A stretch of DNA of 64,000 nt. It comes from Brachionus manjavacas. Taxonomy: Eukaryota > Rotifera > Eurotatoria > Ploima > Brachionidae. Location of the stretch: positions 310,001 through 374,000 of the forward strand of contig JAHQIY010000018.1 of NCBI GenBank assembly GCA_019054805.1. The letters run 5' to 3'. Below the pieces are notes generated by a model. It was not told the origin of the DNA, searched no databases, and saw only the letters and a program-made list of their open reading frames with translations. Positions 45,776 to 56,949 of this stretch are shown here, piece after piece. Each line of letters starts with the position of its first letter. The stretch's first letter is position 1. The translations under genes and the position numbers were made by a program.

Positions 45776-46747
45776 ATGATGGCAGTAGCCGAACGTAATC
45801 AAGACGCCACAATTTATGTCGGCGGTCTTGATGAAAAAGTATCCGAGACCATTTTATGGGAATTGTTTGTTCAAGCTGGCCCAGTTGTGAACGTGCACAT
45901 GCCTAAAGACAGAATAACTCAAAATCATCAAGGCTATGGCTTTGTTGAATTCATGACCGAAGAAGATGCCGACTATGGCATCAAAATAATGAACATGATT
46001 AAGTTGTATGGCAAGCCGATTAGAGTGAATAAAGCATCAGCGCATCAAAAAAGTCTCGACATTGGAGCAAATTTGTTCATTGGCAATCTTGATCCTGAGG
46101 TGGACGAAAAACTATTATATGACACATTCAGTGCTTTTGGCGTTATCCTGCAAGTGCCAAAGATAATGCGTGAAAATGACACAAATAGCTCCAAGGGCTA
46201 TGCTTTCATTAATTTTGCCAGTTTTGAGGCATCCGATGCTGCATCGGAGGCCATGAATGGACAGTACTTGTGCAATAGACCGATTACTATTTCATACGCG
46301 TTCAAAAAAGATTCCAAGGGAGAACGTCATGGCACAGAAGCTGAAAGATTTTTGGCTGCTCAAAATCCATTGCCGCAAGCAGAACGGCCTCATCAACTGT
46401 TCGCTGATGCGCCACCAGCACATGCAGCTGCGATGAGCGCTGCCCAAATGTCTCACATGATGCCACCTCCGCCTATGATGAGCATGATGCCTACGCCGGC
46501 CATGTATCCACCGTTTGCGCCAGGACCAGCGTTCCAAATGCACGCACCACCTCTCTCTTTTGCACCAATGTACCAATCCAATCCTTTTGCTCAAATGTCA
46601 TTCGGTATGCCGCCGCCTCCGAACTCAATGGGTCAGTTCGGAATAGGATTTCAGCCTCCGCCACCTCCACCGCCGAGTGGTCAAAACAATGTAGGGGCGC
46701 CTCCGCCGCCGCCACCACCGGTCCCACCACCACCACCTCCAAAGTAA
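45776..46747 (+). CDS. SF3B4: SF3B4, U2 snRNP SF3b subunit 4
   Basis: Intronless, 323 residues (human 424). RRM1 covers about residues 13-88, with [11 protein letters not shown] and GYGFVEF. RRM2 covers about 101-178, with [11 protein letters not shown] and GYAFINF. Then the diagnostic [12 protein letters not shown] linker and QLFADAPP, and a Met/Pro-rich tail ending in polyproline. SF3B4 binds pre-mRNA upstream of the branch site within the SF3b complex. The tail is shorter than in vertebrates. An AG directly precedes the first ATG; a second ATG follows at once (MMAV), and either could be used. AATAAA occurs at 46804-46809, 57 bases past the stop. GC-rich compared with its surroundings. Confidence 0.98.
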   Translation: MMAVAERNQDATIYVGGLDEKVSETILWELFVQAGPVVNVHMPKDRITQNHQGYGFVEFMTEEDADYGIKIMNMIKLYGKPIRVNKASAHQKSLDIGANLFIGNLDPEVDEKLLYDTFSAFGVILQVPKIMRENDTNSSKGYAFINFASFEASDAASEAMNGQYLCNRPITISYAFKKDSKGERHGTEAERFLAAQNPLPQAERPHQLFADAPPAHAAAMSAAQMSHMMPPPPMMSMMPTPAMYPPFAPGPAFQMHAPPLSFAPMYQSNPFAQMSFGMPPPPNSMGQFGIGFQPPPPPPPSGQNNVGAPPPPPPPVPPPPPPK

Positions 46748-46809
46748 TTAAGATTCAATAATCAATTAGATAGGATGTAATTTTGTTATTTTTTTTAATG
46801 CTTAATAAA

Positions 46810-47200
46810 ATTTTTTGAATATTCACTTTTTTAATAATTTATTTAAGATATCAAGAATTTTTATGATCATTGGAATCTACCATTTTATTAAACTAAAATT
46901 AAATTGACTATTGACTTTGAATTTACGTAAATTTTTTTCAATAATTTTAAAAAAATTTAAGAAAATTTAAAATTATTAGACAAGATTAAATTTTAGTGAA
47001 AACTACTTAAAAAAAAGATAACAAAAAATAAATTTTGTCGAATAATTTTAATTTTTCTTAAATTTTTTTGAAGTTATTGAAAGAAATTAGCCATGAATAG
47101 CATAAAAATTAGATTAAAAATTTTTTAGGTTAATTTTATTTTTTAAATCTCATTATTTTTTTATTTATTAAAAATAAAATAATAAATTAAATATCGAAAA
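46810..47200. other. AT-rich intergenic stretch
   Basis: Low-complexity sequence between SF3B4 and the QNG1 duplication; nothing recognised. Confidence 0.4.
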
Positions 47201-47204
47201 ATTA

Positions 47205-49072
47205 TGTCAAATCACCAATTTATATTTTTTCTTTTTCAACTAAAAAAAGTTTTAATCAAATTTCCATCATTAAATTCTAAAATTATTAATTTTTAAAATT
47301 TTTTAAATTCTTCAATTAAAAAAAAGAAGCTTCACTGTGCCTCATGTAATCATTAATTTTGTCAGATGATTTCAAATAAATTTTTTGGGAACAAATGAAA
47401 TAATAAATTTTCAGAAAATTTTCAATCAAAATTTTCCGAATTTTCTTATTTTCTAATTGTCTTTTTATTTTATTTTCAAAATTGTCTTCACCAAGTTTTG
47501 ATCAAAATTTAGAAAAATTAACATTTTAGATTAAATTTTTTTTAAATTTTATAATTATTTATTTAGAATGTAATTGAATAAAAAACTAAAATAGGAATAA
47601 AAGAATTAGTAAAAAATGCATCTAATTTTGTGAAATGGCAAAGAATTTGAATCGATTTCAGCTGCATTGTCCACTCTGTAATTCCAAAGATAGAAGTCCA
47701 CCAAAATATCGTTTATAATGGGCTTTTGAATTTGAATGCCGTTAATGATCACTGGCTTTTCGGAATCGATCATTTTTCTCACTTTTTCGGTAATCATCTT
47801 TACAACAACAATAATTAATTATATTGAAAAAATATTTAATTTATCATTAAGAGGAAAACAAAAAAAAATGATTTTAAAAATTAAAAAAAAATAAAATTAC
47901 TCTGCACGAAACAATCGATGCTGCTCTTATTTCAATTTCATATCTGGCACCACTGGTCAGCAAAGCATTTCGCTTGAGAAAAGACTTCAAGTCATCGCTA
48001 TATTCAATGGCGTTGTAAAATTTGAGTACCTGAGGCACTCTGTAATCAGCAAACATTGTGATCATGTCTATGTCGGCAAAATAGCCAATTCCTTGACCTT
48101 CGAAACAGCCCCAAATGTCTGCGATTAGAATTTGAGCTCGTTTATAGAATGTGACTAAAAATCAAAATAAATAAAGATAAACACAATTTATAGACTTTTT
48201 TTTTATTCAAAACCTTTTCTGTTCAAAAAAACAGCTTCATCGCGATAACCAGGAAAATGGTCAACAATCAGTTTGAGCAGAGTTCTCGCACTGCCATTTG
48301 CCATTTTGATTAAATTCAAAAAACTTCCTTGAAATTCCTTTGGAACAAAACAAACAAAAATTAAAATAAAAAAAAAAAGAAATGAAAGAATCAAAATAAA
48401 TTAAATTGACAAAAGAAAAAAAAAAAGAAAAAAAAAAGAAAAAAAATGGCTAATTGAGACGTACTTCGATGAGAATTCTTCCGGTTTCGTGCAAAATCTT
48501 GAGACGTTGTTCAAACAATGGTATTTGAACCGATGAATCAGAACGAAATACATGAGCTAGTTCTTGTTCGGTTATGTGAGCATAGAAAAATGGTTCTGTA
48601 ATGGGAAAACCTTCCTTTTAGAAAACACTTTTAGAAACAATAATTTTTTCTTTTTTTTTGTTCAAATAAATTTTCAATTTACATCTAAAGCTCTATTAAC
48701 AGCTGCACAAAGTCCCCAGTAGCCAGTGTATGGTATTTGATTGTAATTTACAGTGTACTTTTCGACCGGTGGTCGCTTGAAATTCTCTGGCAACGAGTCC
48801 GACACTTGAACGAGCTCGTTGTCGCTCCAAAACGAAAAATTCAATGTGTCAACCAGGAATATCCAATTCAGCGAGAACTCGTTCATTTTTTTTGGATTCA
48901 GAGCCGAACTTTTCCAATTAAAGTAATTGCAGTTTTTGTCTTTTAAACTTTGGAATATCTTCTGAGCCAAATGCTCTATGCCTGACTCGTTTAAGCTCAC
49001 ACTTTTGGCATTTTGCACTATAAACTCGGCCGATTCAATTGGCAAAATTAAATCATTTGGACTCATTTTATC
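47205..49072 (-). repeat. Inverted segmental duplication, arm 1 (QNG1 copy 1)
   Basis: About 1.87 kb that matches 57703-60165 in reverse, from just upstream of the QNG1 start codon through introns, 3' UTR and roughly 400 bp beyond. Introns and flanks differ only by small indels and a few substitutions. Arm 2 has an extra 593-bp MITE. Confidence 0.95.
47606..49066 (-). CDS. QNG1: Queuosine 5'-phosphate N-glycosylase/hydrolase, copy 1
   Basis: Five exons: 49066-48683, 48614-48465, 48337-48214, 48154-47901 and 47797-47606, giving 367 residues (human QNG1/C9orf64, 341). Family signatures in order: NWIFLVDTLNFSFWSD, GYWGLCAAVNRALDEG, LKILHETGRILIEEF, FPGYRDEAVF, FYKRAQILIADIWG, the ITMFADYRVPQVL motif with an acidic residue expected in the active site, and the C-terminus LPFHKIRCIFY. 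The enzyme releases queuine from queuosine 5'-monophosphate, so that the base can be reused in tRNA; animals rely on diet or microbes for queuine. An AG lies five bases before the ATG. Exon 3 has a His (DHFPGYRD) where copy 2 has Asn. Confidence 0.96.
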
Positions 49073-49079
49073 TAATTTT

Positions 49080-49852
49080 CACTTTCTATAATATATTCTA
49101 AAATTATTTTTACCTCTTATTTTAATTATTTCTATCTTTCGAAAAATTTAATAAAAATTATCGATTTATTAAGAGCCCAAAAAAGTTGTATTTTTTTAAT
49201 TTTATCCCAAACATATTTGCTGATTCTCACTCCACATAAATATCTAAAATAATCAAAATAAATTGAAGAATTCAGATTAATTTTTATGATTAATTTTCTA
49301 TTCGATTGTCATTGCAAATTTTTTTGTATAAATTGTGAGCAAATAATCATCTGTGTTTATTTAAAATAACAATAATGCCAATTTTTGTTTAATTATGCTC
49401 ATTTTAATTTTACAAGTGTGGCTTCTGAATTATTTATAATCGTTTCAGGAATGAATGAATTTGTACACAAAATTTTATTAAGTATTTAAATAGACACTCT
49501 TTAGTGTCTTATTAAGCTTTTATTTATCTATTATGCAATATTTTATTTTTGAAAATAATGAAATTTTAAATAATGGGGGTTCTCATCTTAATAAGACTAA
49601 ATAATTTTTTTTCTAATCCTTTATAGAAATTAATGAAATTTTTTTTTATTTACTTATTTTAATTATATTTTAATGTAATCATGGAAACAATCTTTCTTCC
49701 TTCAGGATATCATTTTCTAGAATAGAAGGTAGATTTAAAAATTTGAGACAAAGTATAAATAAAAAATTTTATGTCTTTTTAAGAATATGCTTAAAAAAGT
49801 TTTTTTTTTGTTCTGTTTGATATTCTGATAAATTACTTTGAAATAAATTGTA
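49080..49852. other. AT-rich intergenic stretch
   Basis: Upstream of QNG1 copy 1; no feature recognised. Confidence 0.4.
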
Positions 49853-49854
49853 TA

Positions 49855-51322
49855 CAGTATGTCTAGAAAGTTTAGAACATTACTAAAAAATTATAAAAAA
49901 TATTTTAAGGTGTAAAAATCTGAAATTAAAATCGATTTACATATAAAGTTAACTATACCATCTTAAAGATAATTTTATTAGCTTTCTTTTGGTATATAGA
50001 TTGTTCAAAAAAAAATTTCTGAACACTCCAGAACCCATTTAAAAAAACCGAAGAAATTGAAAAAAAAAATAGTCCTTAAAGTTTAGAACAATTATTTTAT
50101 CCTAAAATGTTACCACACACTGACAATCCCTGGCCATTTTTTTTCACACATTGCTTGGAATGTCTTTTCATACTGTTTGCTTGCACTTTTTACGTTTGAT
50201 TTTTTATTTTTGGATTTTAAAATCGGTCCTTTTTTGAGTTGTACCATTTTGGTGTTTTTTCCATAAAAATGGTCAAAAATAAAGTATCTGAGGCTCAAAG
50301 GTGGCAAATAATTGGTCTATAAGAAAAGATAAGACCAAATCTCATAAAGAAATAGCTGATCTAGTAGCAGTTTCGAGAAAATGTGTGATTACAACAAAGC
50401 GCAATTATGAGAAGACATCCGTAGTCAAAGAATTACCAAGGTCTGGAAGACCCCGAAAGCTTTCTTGTCGAGATGAGTCATACATTTTTAGAAAGGTCAA
50501 TATCAATCTTACAACAAGCTATACACAGCTAGCTTCTGATTTTAGTTCTAAATTTCCAAATTTTACTGTTAATAAAGACACTGTAAGAAAAGTTCTATTA
50601 AACAAAAAAAAACAGTTGTATACTGCAATAAAAAAACCTCTCTTGACTGTATTGAATCGATCGAAAAGGCTCCAATGGTGCAAAGAACGACAAAGATGGA
50701 CTGTTAATGACTGGTCAAAAGTTGTTTTTAGTGACGAGTCCAATTTCGAAGTATTTAACAGAAAATCTAGAGTGGTTGAAAAACGTTTTGCAAACGAAAA
50801 GCATCACCTCAAGTTTTGTTTACTAAAGTTACAAAATGGTGGAGGTTCGGTTGGTATTTGGGGATGTTTTTATTATAAAGGTACTGGATGCTGGTCCATT
50901 TAAACAGGCAGAATTAATCAATTTGTGTACATGGACACTCTGAAAAATAACTTATTACCTACAAATTGATATTTTTTGATCAGAGTCAAGAGTGGATTTT
51001 TCAGCAGGATGGCGCTAAAGCACATACTGCTCATTCCGTTCGAGATTGCTTTCAAGAAAAACAAATAACAGTTCTCCCCTGGTGCTCAAGTTCACCTGAT
51101 TTCAATCCAATAGAGAATTTATGGTCATTTGCTTTTTTTGCGTTTTTTTTACTTTGATTTTTTTTTTCTATCCTAGTTTTTGTTATCTTCCGATAAAAAA
51201 AATTTTTTAAATAAATTTACAAAAAAAAATATCTTTTTATTTTTTTATTTAGCCGCACGGCTTTCAAGAAACAAACCTTGCATTAAAAAAATTTAAATTT
51301 TCTAAATATTCTATCCATACTG
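49855..51322 (+). mobile_element. Tc1-like DNA transposon, degenerate
   Basis: Flanked by TA at 49853-49854 and 51323-51324. TIRs: CAGTATGTCTAGAAAGTTTAGAA and, reversed, CAGTATGGATAGAATATTTAGAA. 1,468 bp, close to the usual Tc1 size. The transposase reading frame is broken by a frameshift near 50318-50330, by stops near 50903 and 50967, and it loses its C-terminus after ENLW near 51125. Confidence 0.88.
50269..51157 (+). pseudogene. Tc1-like transposase, broken
   Basis: Starts MVKNKVSEAQRWQIIGL, shifts frame, then runs open from about 50330 with the paired-like HTH (KEIADLVAVSRKCV), GRPRKL hook, and the catalytic domain: VFSDESNFEVF (first D), then after a frame change WIFQQDGAKAHTAHSV (second D) and SSPDFNPIENLW (E), the DD34E pattern of Tc1. 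The reading frame ends at 51157 in Phe-rich non-homologous residues, so the last third of the RNase H fold is missing. Confidence 0.88.
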
Positions 51323-51324
51323 TA

Positions 51325-52090
51325 TTATAGTTCTATGAATGGCATAAAAATAATCTTACATTATTTAGCTATAAATTATCTAATAATTAAATATTAATAA
51401 AATTTTAATTTTTTTTGACATAATTCAATGGGCTCGCTTTTTAAAATTGACTGTCAAATCTTTTCCAATCATCTATATTAATATTTAATATTAATATTTA
51501 ATATTTAATATTATTATTTTAATATATATGTCAAAAATTTTCAATTTATTTCCAAATTCATTAAGAAAAAAGTGATAGAATAAATTTTTTTGGAAGAAAC
51601 TTAATAAACTTAATAAATTATTCGATAAAAATTTAATTCGAATCACATTCTTTTACACGAATCGATGCAATTTTGTTAAATTTAAAAATAAAAAAATCAA
51701 AAAAATCTAAATATTTAGTAAGTTTCTTAAGATAAAATAGAAAAGTGAATTTTTTTGTTACAAATATAGCAATTAGATTTTCAAATGAAAATCTGTCATT
51801 TTTAATAGTTGATACCAATTATATGCAAGATATTTTTGGAGTCTTCCTAGAGCGCTAAATTAATAGGAATAACTATGAATTTCTTTTCAAGATTTTCAAT
51901 TTAATGATGTTTTTATAATAAGTAAATTATTCTAAATAAATTAGTAAATAATTTTAATATTTTCAGATTTTTTTTTTTAAATTAGATCAGTATTTTATTA
52001 TTTTGATAAGTATTTAATAAATAAAATGTTAAGTAAAATTTAAAAATTAAAAGTAAAATCTATTAATTTGTAATCAAATGAATTATTGAT
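51325..52090. other. AT-rich intergenic stretch
   Basis: Contains an ATTAATATTTAAT-type simple repeat at about 51477-51525; otherwise nothing recognised. Confidence 0.4.
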
Positions 52091-52099
52091 TAAAAAAAC

Positions 52100-52850
52100 A
52101 AACAGTCAAATAAATAAAAAGGAATTTAAATCAATTAATAAAGCTTTGGTTGCCTTATTTGGTCTTCCTTTTATACGTTTTTTACCAAATGGTACATCTT
52201 GTGCTGCTGCTGGTTTGACATATTTTAATCTAAATTCAAGACCGACTAAATGTTTGCACATGCAATGCTTGAAAAAGGGTGGAAAAGTGCATTTACAGTA
52301 CCGATTTGACAAGTGGATTTCTGGTAATTTTACGTAATTTTACGTAATATTACGTAAAATTACTTTGTAACAAAAAGTAAATTTACGTATTTTTACGTAA
52401 TTTTACGTATATTTACGTAAATTTACGTAAAAATTGGTAAAAATGAAAATGCCAAAAAAAAGCCCGATTTTTTGAATTTTTTATTATTTTCTAATAAAAT
52501 TTGAAAAAATTAGTTTCTATTTACGTAAAATACGTAAATTTACGTAAATATACGTAAAATTACGTAAAAATACGTAAATTTACTTTTTGTTACAAAGTAA
52601 TTTTACGTAATATTACGTAAATTTACGTAAAATTACCAGAAATCCACTTGTCAAATCGGTACTGTACATTGTTTCCAATTGACTGAAGAGTCATGATCCA
52701 AACAGCGAATACTGGTTTATAATTTGTTTGTCATTGTTTGCATATTCATTTGACCATTTTGTCACTGTCCTTGTTGCAAAAATCGTGCTAATGACATTAA
52801 ATTCAAGCAGTCGTCTTTTTCTTATCTTTACTATCATTTAAATTAAAAGA
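52100..52850 (-). pseudogene. MULE-type transposase C-terminus with SWIM finger, split by a MITE
   Basis: Two parts, about 52850-52665 and 52295-52106 on the minus strand, separated by a palindromic MITE at 52296-52664. The first part has TVTKWSNEYANNDKQIINQY and one stop. Across the TA target site the frame continues as NWKQCKCTFPPFFKHCMCKH, a SWIM zinc finger (CxC..CxH), followed by GLEFRLKYVKP and DVPFGKKRIKGRPNKATKAL. The order SWIM finger then GRP hook is common in MULE-derived proteins. The catalytic domain is absent. Confidence 0.7.
52296..52664. mobile_element. 369-bp palindromic MITE, TA-flanked
   Basis: Starts CAGTACCGATTTGACAAGTG and ends with the reverse complement. The two arms are nearly perfect for about 140 bp each around an 80-bp spacer, and are built largely of TTTACGTAA repeats. 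TA lies on both sides (52294-52295 and 52665-52666). Removing it restores the SWIM zinc-finger frame on the other strand, so insertion is proven by the sequence itself. Non-coding. Confidence 0.9.
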
Positions 52851-52984
52851 ATAATCGTTACTAGTATATTACCGACAAATAATTTATTATACAGATTATG
52901 TCAATTAAATACTGATTGACACTTTTAATAACTAATCAAACGGATATTGATCAAAAAATGCTGATCATTTAAATTATATAAAAT

Positions 52985-54665
52985 GAAAAATTGAATGAGA
53001 AACACATAGATAAAGGACAAATCTTTGGAGATCTGTTAGCCACTACTTTTAGTCCTCACCTCGATTTCGCCGAATCAGAGGATAATTGTGAAATATCACA
53101 TGAGGTAAGAGATTTCCTAAAAAATAAGGCACAAAGCAATTTAAACGAGCCTATCACTCTTTTAGAAATTAAAAATGCCTTAAAGAAATTAAAAGAACTG
53201 GCAGGGTGTGGTCTAGATCGTATTCACAATCTAATGCTAAAAAACTTACCCACAGTGACTCTAATTGAAATAAGTCAACTCTTTAACATGAGTTTGGAAC
53301 TAGGCCTGGAAAATAGCAACCATAACAATGATCCCTAAGAAATCTTCTCCTACTCAAGACCCAAATAACTATCGTCCAATTAGTATGACAAGTTGTCCTG
53401 GAAAGTTACTTGAACTTATTATTTACGCCAGAATATATAATTTTCTTGAGAACAATAAATTACTCATACATGAGCAATCAGGATTTAGAAAACATAGACG
53501 CGCTGCGGATAATCTTTACTTTCTTATTCAAAAAATTGCAGAGTCTTTTAATAGAAAGAAAAAAGTATGTTGTCTTTATTTTGACATTTCTAAAGCTTTT
53601 GATAGAGTTTGGCACAATGGACAAGTTTACAAGCTAATTAAAATTGACCTACCTCCTTATATTATTTATTGGATAAGATCGTTTCTGCACTCAAGATCTT
53701 TTAGAGTAAATGTAAATGGTCATCTAAGTTATCAATACCCTATTAAAGCAGGGGTCCCACAAAGGTCAATAATTAGTCCACTTCTTTTTAGCATTTTTAT
53801 AAATGACATACCAAAAAGGAACAAAACAAACTGCCAGTACTCTCTTCTTTTTGCAAAAAATTTGGCTACTTTTTTTATTTTCAAAAAGATAGGATCTCTT
53901 GAAAACGTGATTAATAAGTACCTAAACGAAATTGAAAAATGGCTTTTCAAATGGAAAATGAAAATATCTGTTGAAAATTCATGTTACATGATCTTTGAGA
54001 AAAAAACAAAAGTTAAAACCAATCTTAACCTTAAAATTAATGGTAACAGTTTAAATAACGAGGAAAGAGTGAAATTTTTAGGAATCACGTTAGACTCAAA
54101 ACTTACATTTAGTCCAATGGTAGATGAATTAAAAGAACGCTGTAATTCTAGACTTAATTTAATAAAATATCTTTCAAATAGGAAATGGGGCCTTAAACCA
54201 GAAACATTAGGTAATTTTTACAAATCGTTAATAGGATCAATTTTGGATTATTCTTTTCCTTGTTTAAATTTCTCGAATCGACTTTTTGAGTTGAGTGAGA
54301 GATATGTCAGGGCAGGATTGAGTCATTCTGTCCCACTGGTCGTGAAACTGGTAGAAGAATATAGGGAAGGTTTCGAATCTAGATGTATCGAATATCCAAC
54401 TCCATTGTGTAATTGCTATCTAGCAATTTCTTCTTTTTTTTCCTGAAACTTGAACTATTTAAACATGTGCCACATGTAACAATCTATTCCTATTTATGTC
54501 TTTTCAACTTTCATTTTTTTAGCTTATTTACTTTATTATGATTATTTTTTTTATCTCATTTTATTAACTTTAATTTTATTTTTATTTTATTTTTTTTTTT
54601 TTTTTTTTTAACTTATTCTGAAGGAGCTCTAGCTCGGTACAGAAAACAAATAAATAAATAAATAA
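52985..54665 (+). mobile_element. LINE-A, longest copy, RT inactive
   Basis: 5'-truncated, starting after the endonuclease. A frame 52991-53330 (with TLLEIKNALKKLKELAGCG) shifts by one base into 53328-54446, which runs IPKKSSPTQDPNNYRPISM, EQSGFRKHRRAADNLYF, YFDISKAFDRVWHNG, KAGVPQRSIISPLLF, then LLFAKNLATFF where the catalytic ADD is now AKN, then LGITLDSKLTF. About 60 residues are missing after LDYSFPCLNF relative to the copy at 39809. It ends PTPLCNCYL, then the 3' motif CTGAAGGAGCTCTAGCTCGG at about 54616 and an AAATA-repeat tail. Confidence 0.9.
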
Positions 54666-54669
54666 AAGA

Positions 54670-55106
54670 AACACGAAAAATTACATAGCTCATAGCAATG
54701 AAGAGATTGAGAATGTAACACTTGAGGTTACTAACTGTGAAAGAGATTTAGGTGTGATGGTATCATCTGATTTAAAGTGGACTGCTCAAGTAAAAATTGC
54801 GTGTGCAAAAGCAAATAAGATACTAGGAATGCTTCAGCGAACGTTTGTCAATAATGAAAAGGACTTACGGGCAAAATTATATACCTCTATGGTAAGACCA
54901 CACCATCTCTTCTTTTTAAACATAGTAGTCCCATAATGTAATAGGTTGTCTTATGATATTGTAAAATTCAAATCCACAGAAGTCTTCAAAATGGCTTTGA
55001 CCAGGTTCAATGGATATGACTGCTTGAGCTCCACCCTGCCACAAAGCAGCAATAGGCTCAGAAATTCTTTTTAGGATGTCGCAGCAAGAACTACTAACTA
55101 ACAAAC
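54670..55106 (+). mobile_element. LINE-C (CR1-like) 3' fragment
   Basis: Thumb-domain part with ERDLGVMVSSDLKWTAQVK, ACAKANKILGMLQRTF and LYTSMVRPHH, a deletion near 54908-54945, then SYDIVKFKSTEVFKMALTR, like the end of the copy at 655-981. The 3' UTR contains CAGCAATAGGCTCAGAAATTC and ends in an ACTAACTAAC tail at about 55090-55106. Confidence 0.75.
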
Positions 55107-55445
55107 TAATATTAGCTTTGGACAATGTAGGATTTCCAAATCATGGAAAAGTGAAAGCATAACTACGATTCTTAAAAAATAATCTCAAACACACAATGCA
55201 TCTAATTTTGGACCTATTAGTATGACAATGGAAAACTGTTTTATCTATCTTGGGCTTTATAGTTTTTTGGAATTTAATTCTTTACTAATTCAGTAATTGT
55301 CTATAATTTCTAATAACCGCAAGAGTGACTAAAGGCTAAGTAATTAGTCCATTATTATTCAATATATCCATTAACGAGATTCCTAAAAAAAAAGGAATAA
55401 TGAATACTTTTCGAATTCTTTTTGCTGACGATTTGTCACTTTTTT

Positions 55446-55540
55446 TGTTAGTAGTTCTTACTGCGACATTCCTAAAAGAATGTCTGAGCCTATTACTGCT
55501 TTAAGGCAGTGTGGAGCTTAAGCAGCCATATCCATTGATA
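55446..55540 (-). mobile_element. 94-bp 5'-truncated LINE-C end inserted in LINE-A
   Basis: Reverse complement of the 3' UTR at 55007-55106 with about 85-90 percent similarity by eye. It interrupts LINE-A coding sequence between LFADDLSLF and ENKMNEYLD. The likely 3' end is the CTAACAAAAAAA side. Confidence 0.65.
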
Positions 55541-55891
55541 GAAAATAAGATGAATGAATACTTAGATGAGTTAGAACAGTGGCTTTGCGAATGAAAAATG
55601 AAGATATCAGTTAAAAAGTCTTGTTCAATGTTCTTTACAAAATAAAGTAACAAAATCTTAACCTAAGAATATATGGAAACAAAATCATTAGAAACAAAGA
55701 AACCAAGTTTCTTGTGATAAAATTCGATTCTAAATTAAATTTTAATTCAATGATAGATGAAATATAGGAATGTTGTAACTCAAGGCTTAATTTAATAAAG
55801 ATTATGTCAAACAAAAAATGGGATCTAAATTATAAAGCTCTAAAAAAAATTTATTAATCTTTATAATTGTATCCATTTTGGATTATACATA

Positions 55892-56540
55892 CAGTATGTT
55901 GCAAAAGTTTAGAAATTTTTTTTTTCGTTAACAAAAGAATTGTTTTTGCGTATATAATAGGCGGGAAAATAAAAAAAAGCGGTGTTTTTTTCAAATTTTT
56001 ATTTGTCATAAATCCAAGATGATAATATCAAAAAAAAAAATTAAGTGAAAAAAAAATCCCAAAAAAAAATACAAAAGAAAAAATGGATACAATAAATTAA
56101 AAAAAAAAAAGGTTCAAAAGTTTAGAAATTTTTACAATTTAATATTTAAAATGACCGCCTTTGGCCTTATAACAAGCCAAAACTCTTTTTGGCATAGATT
56201 CAATCAACTTTTGTACGTACTCAGTCGGAATCTTTAACCACTCTTTGTGTAAAACCTCTTTTAAATGCTCGATAGAGGTTACCTTTGTGTTTACCATTTT
56301 GGCATCCATGTATGACCATAAGTTCTCAATTGGGTTGGGATCTGGTGAACGAGCACACCATGGCAGAACCTCAATGTTCTGTTCTTTCAACCAGTCCCTT
56401 ACTGAGTGGGCGGTATGTGCCGAAGCGCCATCTTGCTGAAAAATCCAAGGGTCGTCTGGCTCAAATAGCAGTTCAACAGATAGTAAAAGGTGGTTTTCCA
56501 AGGTGTCTTTGTAGACAAATGTATTTTCCCTTGACTTAAC
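55892..56540 (-). mobile_element. Tc1-like transposon, 3' half only
   Basis: One TIR is present, CAGTATGTTGCAAAAGTTTAGAA at 55892, next to TA. The opposite end is missing: similarity stops near 56540. It carries the C-terminal part of a transposase. It sits in a LINE-A copy whose frame resumes at about 56600. Confidence 0.8.
56139..56501 (-). pseudogene. Tc1-like transposase C-terminal part
   Basis: About 120 open codons: PWIFQQDGASAHTAHSVRDW (second catalytic D), ARSPDPNPIENLWSYMDAK (E), then the conserved tail with LIESMPKRVLACYKAKGGH, stop. The N-terminal HTHs and first catalytic D are absent because of truncation. It is better conserved at the C-terminus than the copy at 50269 and comes from a related but distinct family. 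Confidence 0.88.
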
Positions 56541-56949
56541 AACTTCTCATTCTCATAAACTAAAATTCAGAATTTTTGAAAAAAATAAAAAGAATATAGT
56601 AAAATATTATCATGTTCAATTGGTTTATCAGACTGCTGGAGTAATAAAGAGAAGATTAGAATCAAGATAAATCGCATACCCGACTCCATTATGTAATTGC
56701 TACCATACTATATATTCTTTTATTACAATAACAATTAATACTTAAACATGCCATAGCTTATTTCAATTTATTTAGTTATTTTATTATGTAATCTTTTTTT
56801 CAATTTTACTTTGCTGGTAGCAAAAATGTGGTCACTTTGCTTTTTGAGCTATTTACTTTTAATTTTTTGATTTTAATTTTTTTAATCTGAATGAGATTTA
56901 GCTAGGTACAGCTAGAAAAATAAATAAATAAGATCATTGATACCAATCA

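Larger units (their letters stand above)
55140..56945 (+). mobile_element. Decayed LINE-A with two nested insertions
   Basis: Recognisable pieces in order: LYSFLEFNSLL near 55258-55290, SPLLFNISINEIPKK-like near 55350-55390, LFADDLSLF near 55421-55447, then a 94-bp LINE-C fragment, then ENKMNEYLDELEQWLCE near 55541-55592, MKISVKKSCSMFF near 55600-55640, a YKSL..SILDYT stretch just before the Tc1 remnant at 55892, and PTPLCNCYHTI near 56680-56712. The 3' motif, much changed, is CTGAATGAGATTTAGCTAGG near 56886, with an AAATA tail. Confidence 0.7.

Noticed and set aside
46292..46742. Minus-strand frames of 83 and 100 codons within SF3B4
   Set aside because: Antisense shadows of the Pro/Met-rich tail.
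50110..50307. 65-codon minus-strand frame at the left of the Tc1 element
   Set aside because: It overlaps the transposase start on the other strand and shows no known motif; treated as chance.
54916..55125. 69-codon minus-strand frame in front of LINE-A
   Set aside because: The plus strand reads as the end of a CR1-like LINE (VKFKSTEVFKMAL), so this is its antisense.
55007..55540. Foldback element bounded by 95-bp inverted repeats
   Set aside because: The right arm interrupts a LINE-A frame and the left arm is the natural 3' end of a LINE-C copy, so these are two independent LINE-C ends in opposite orientation, not one TIR element.
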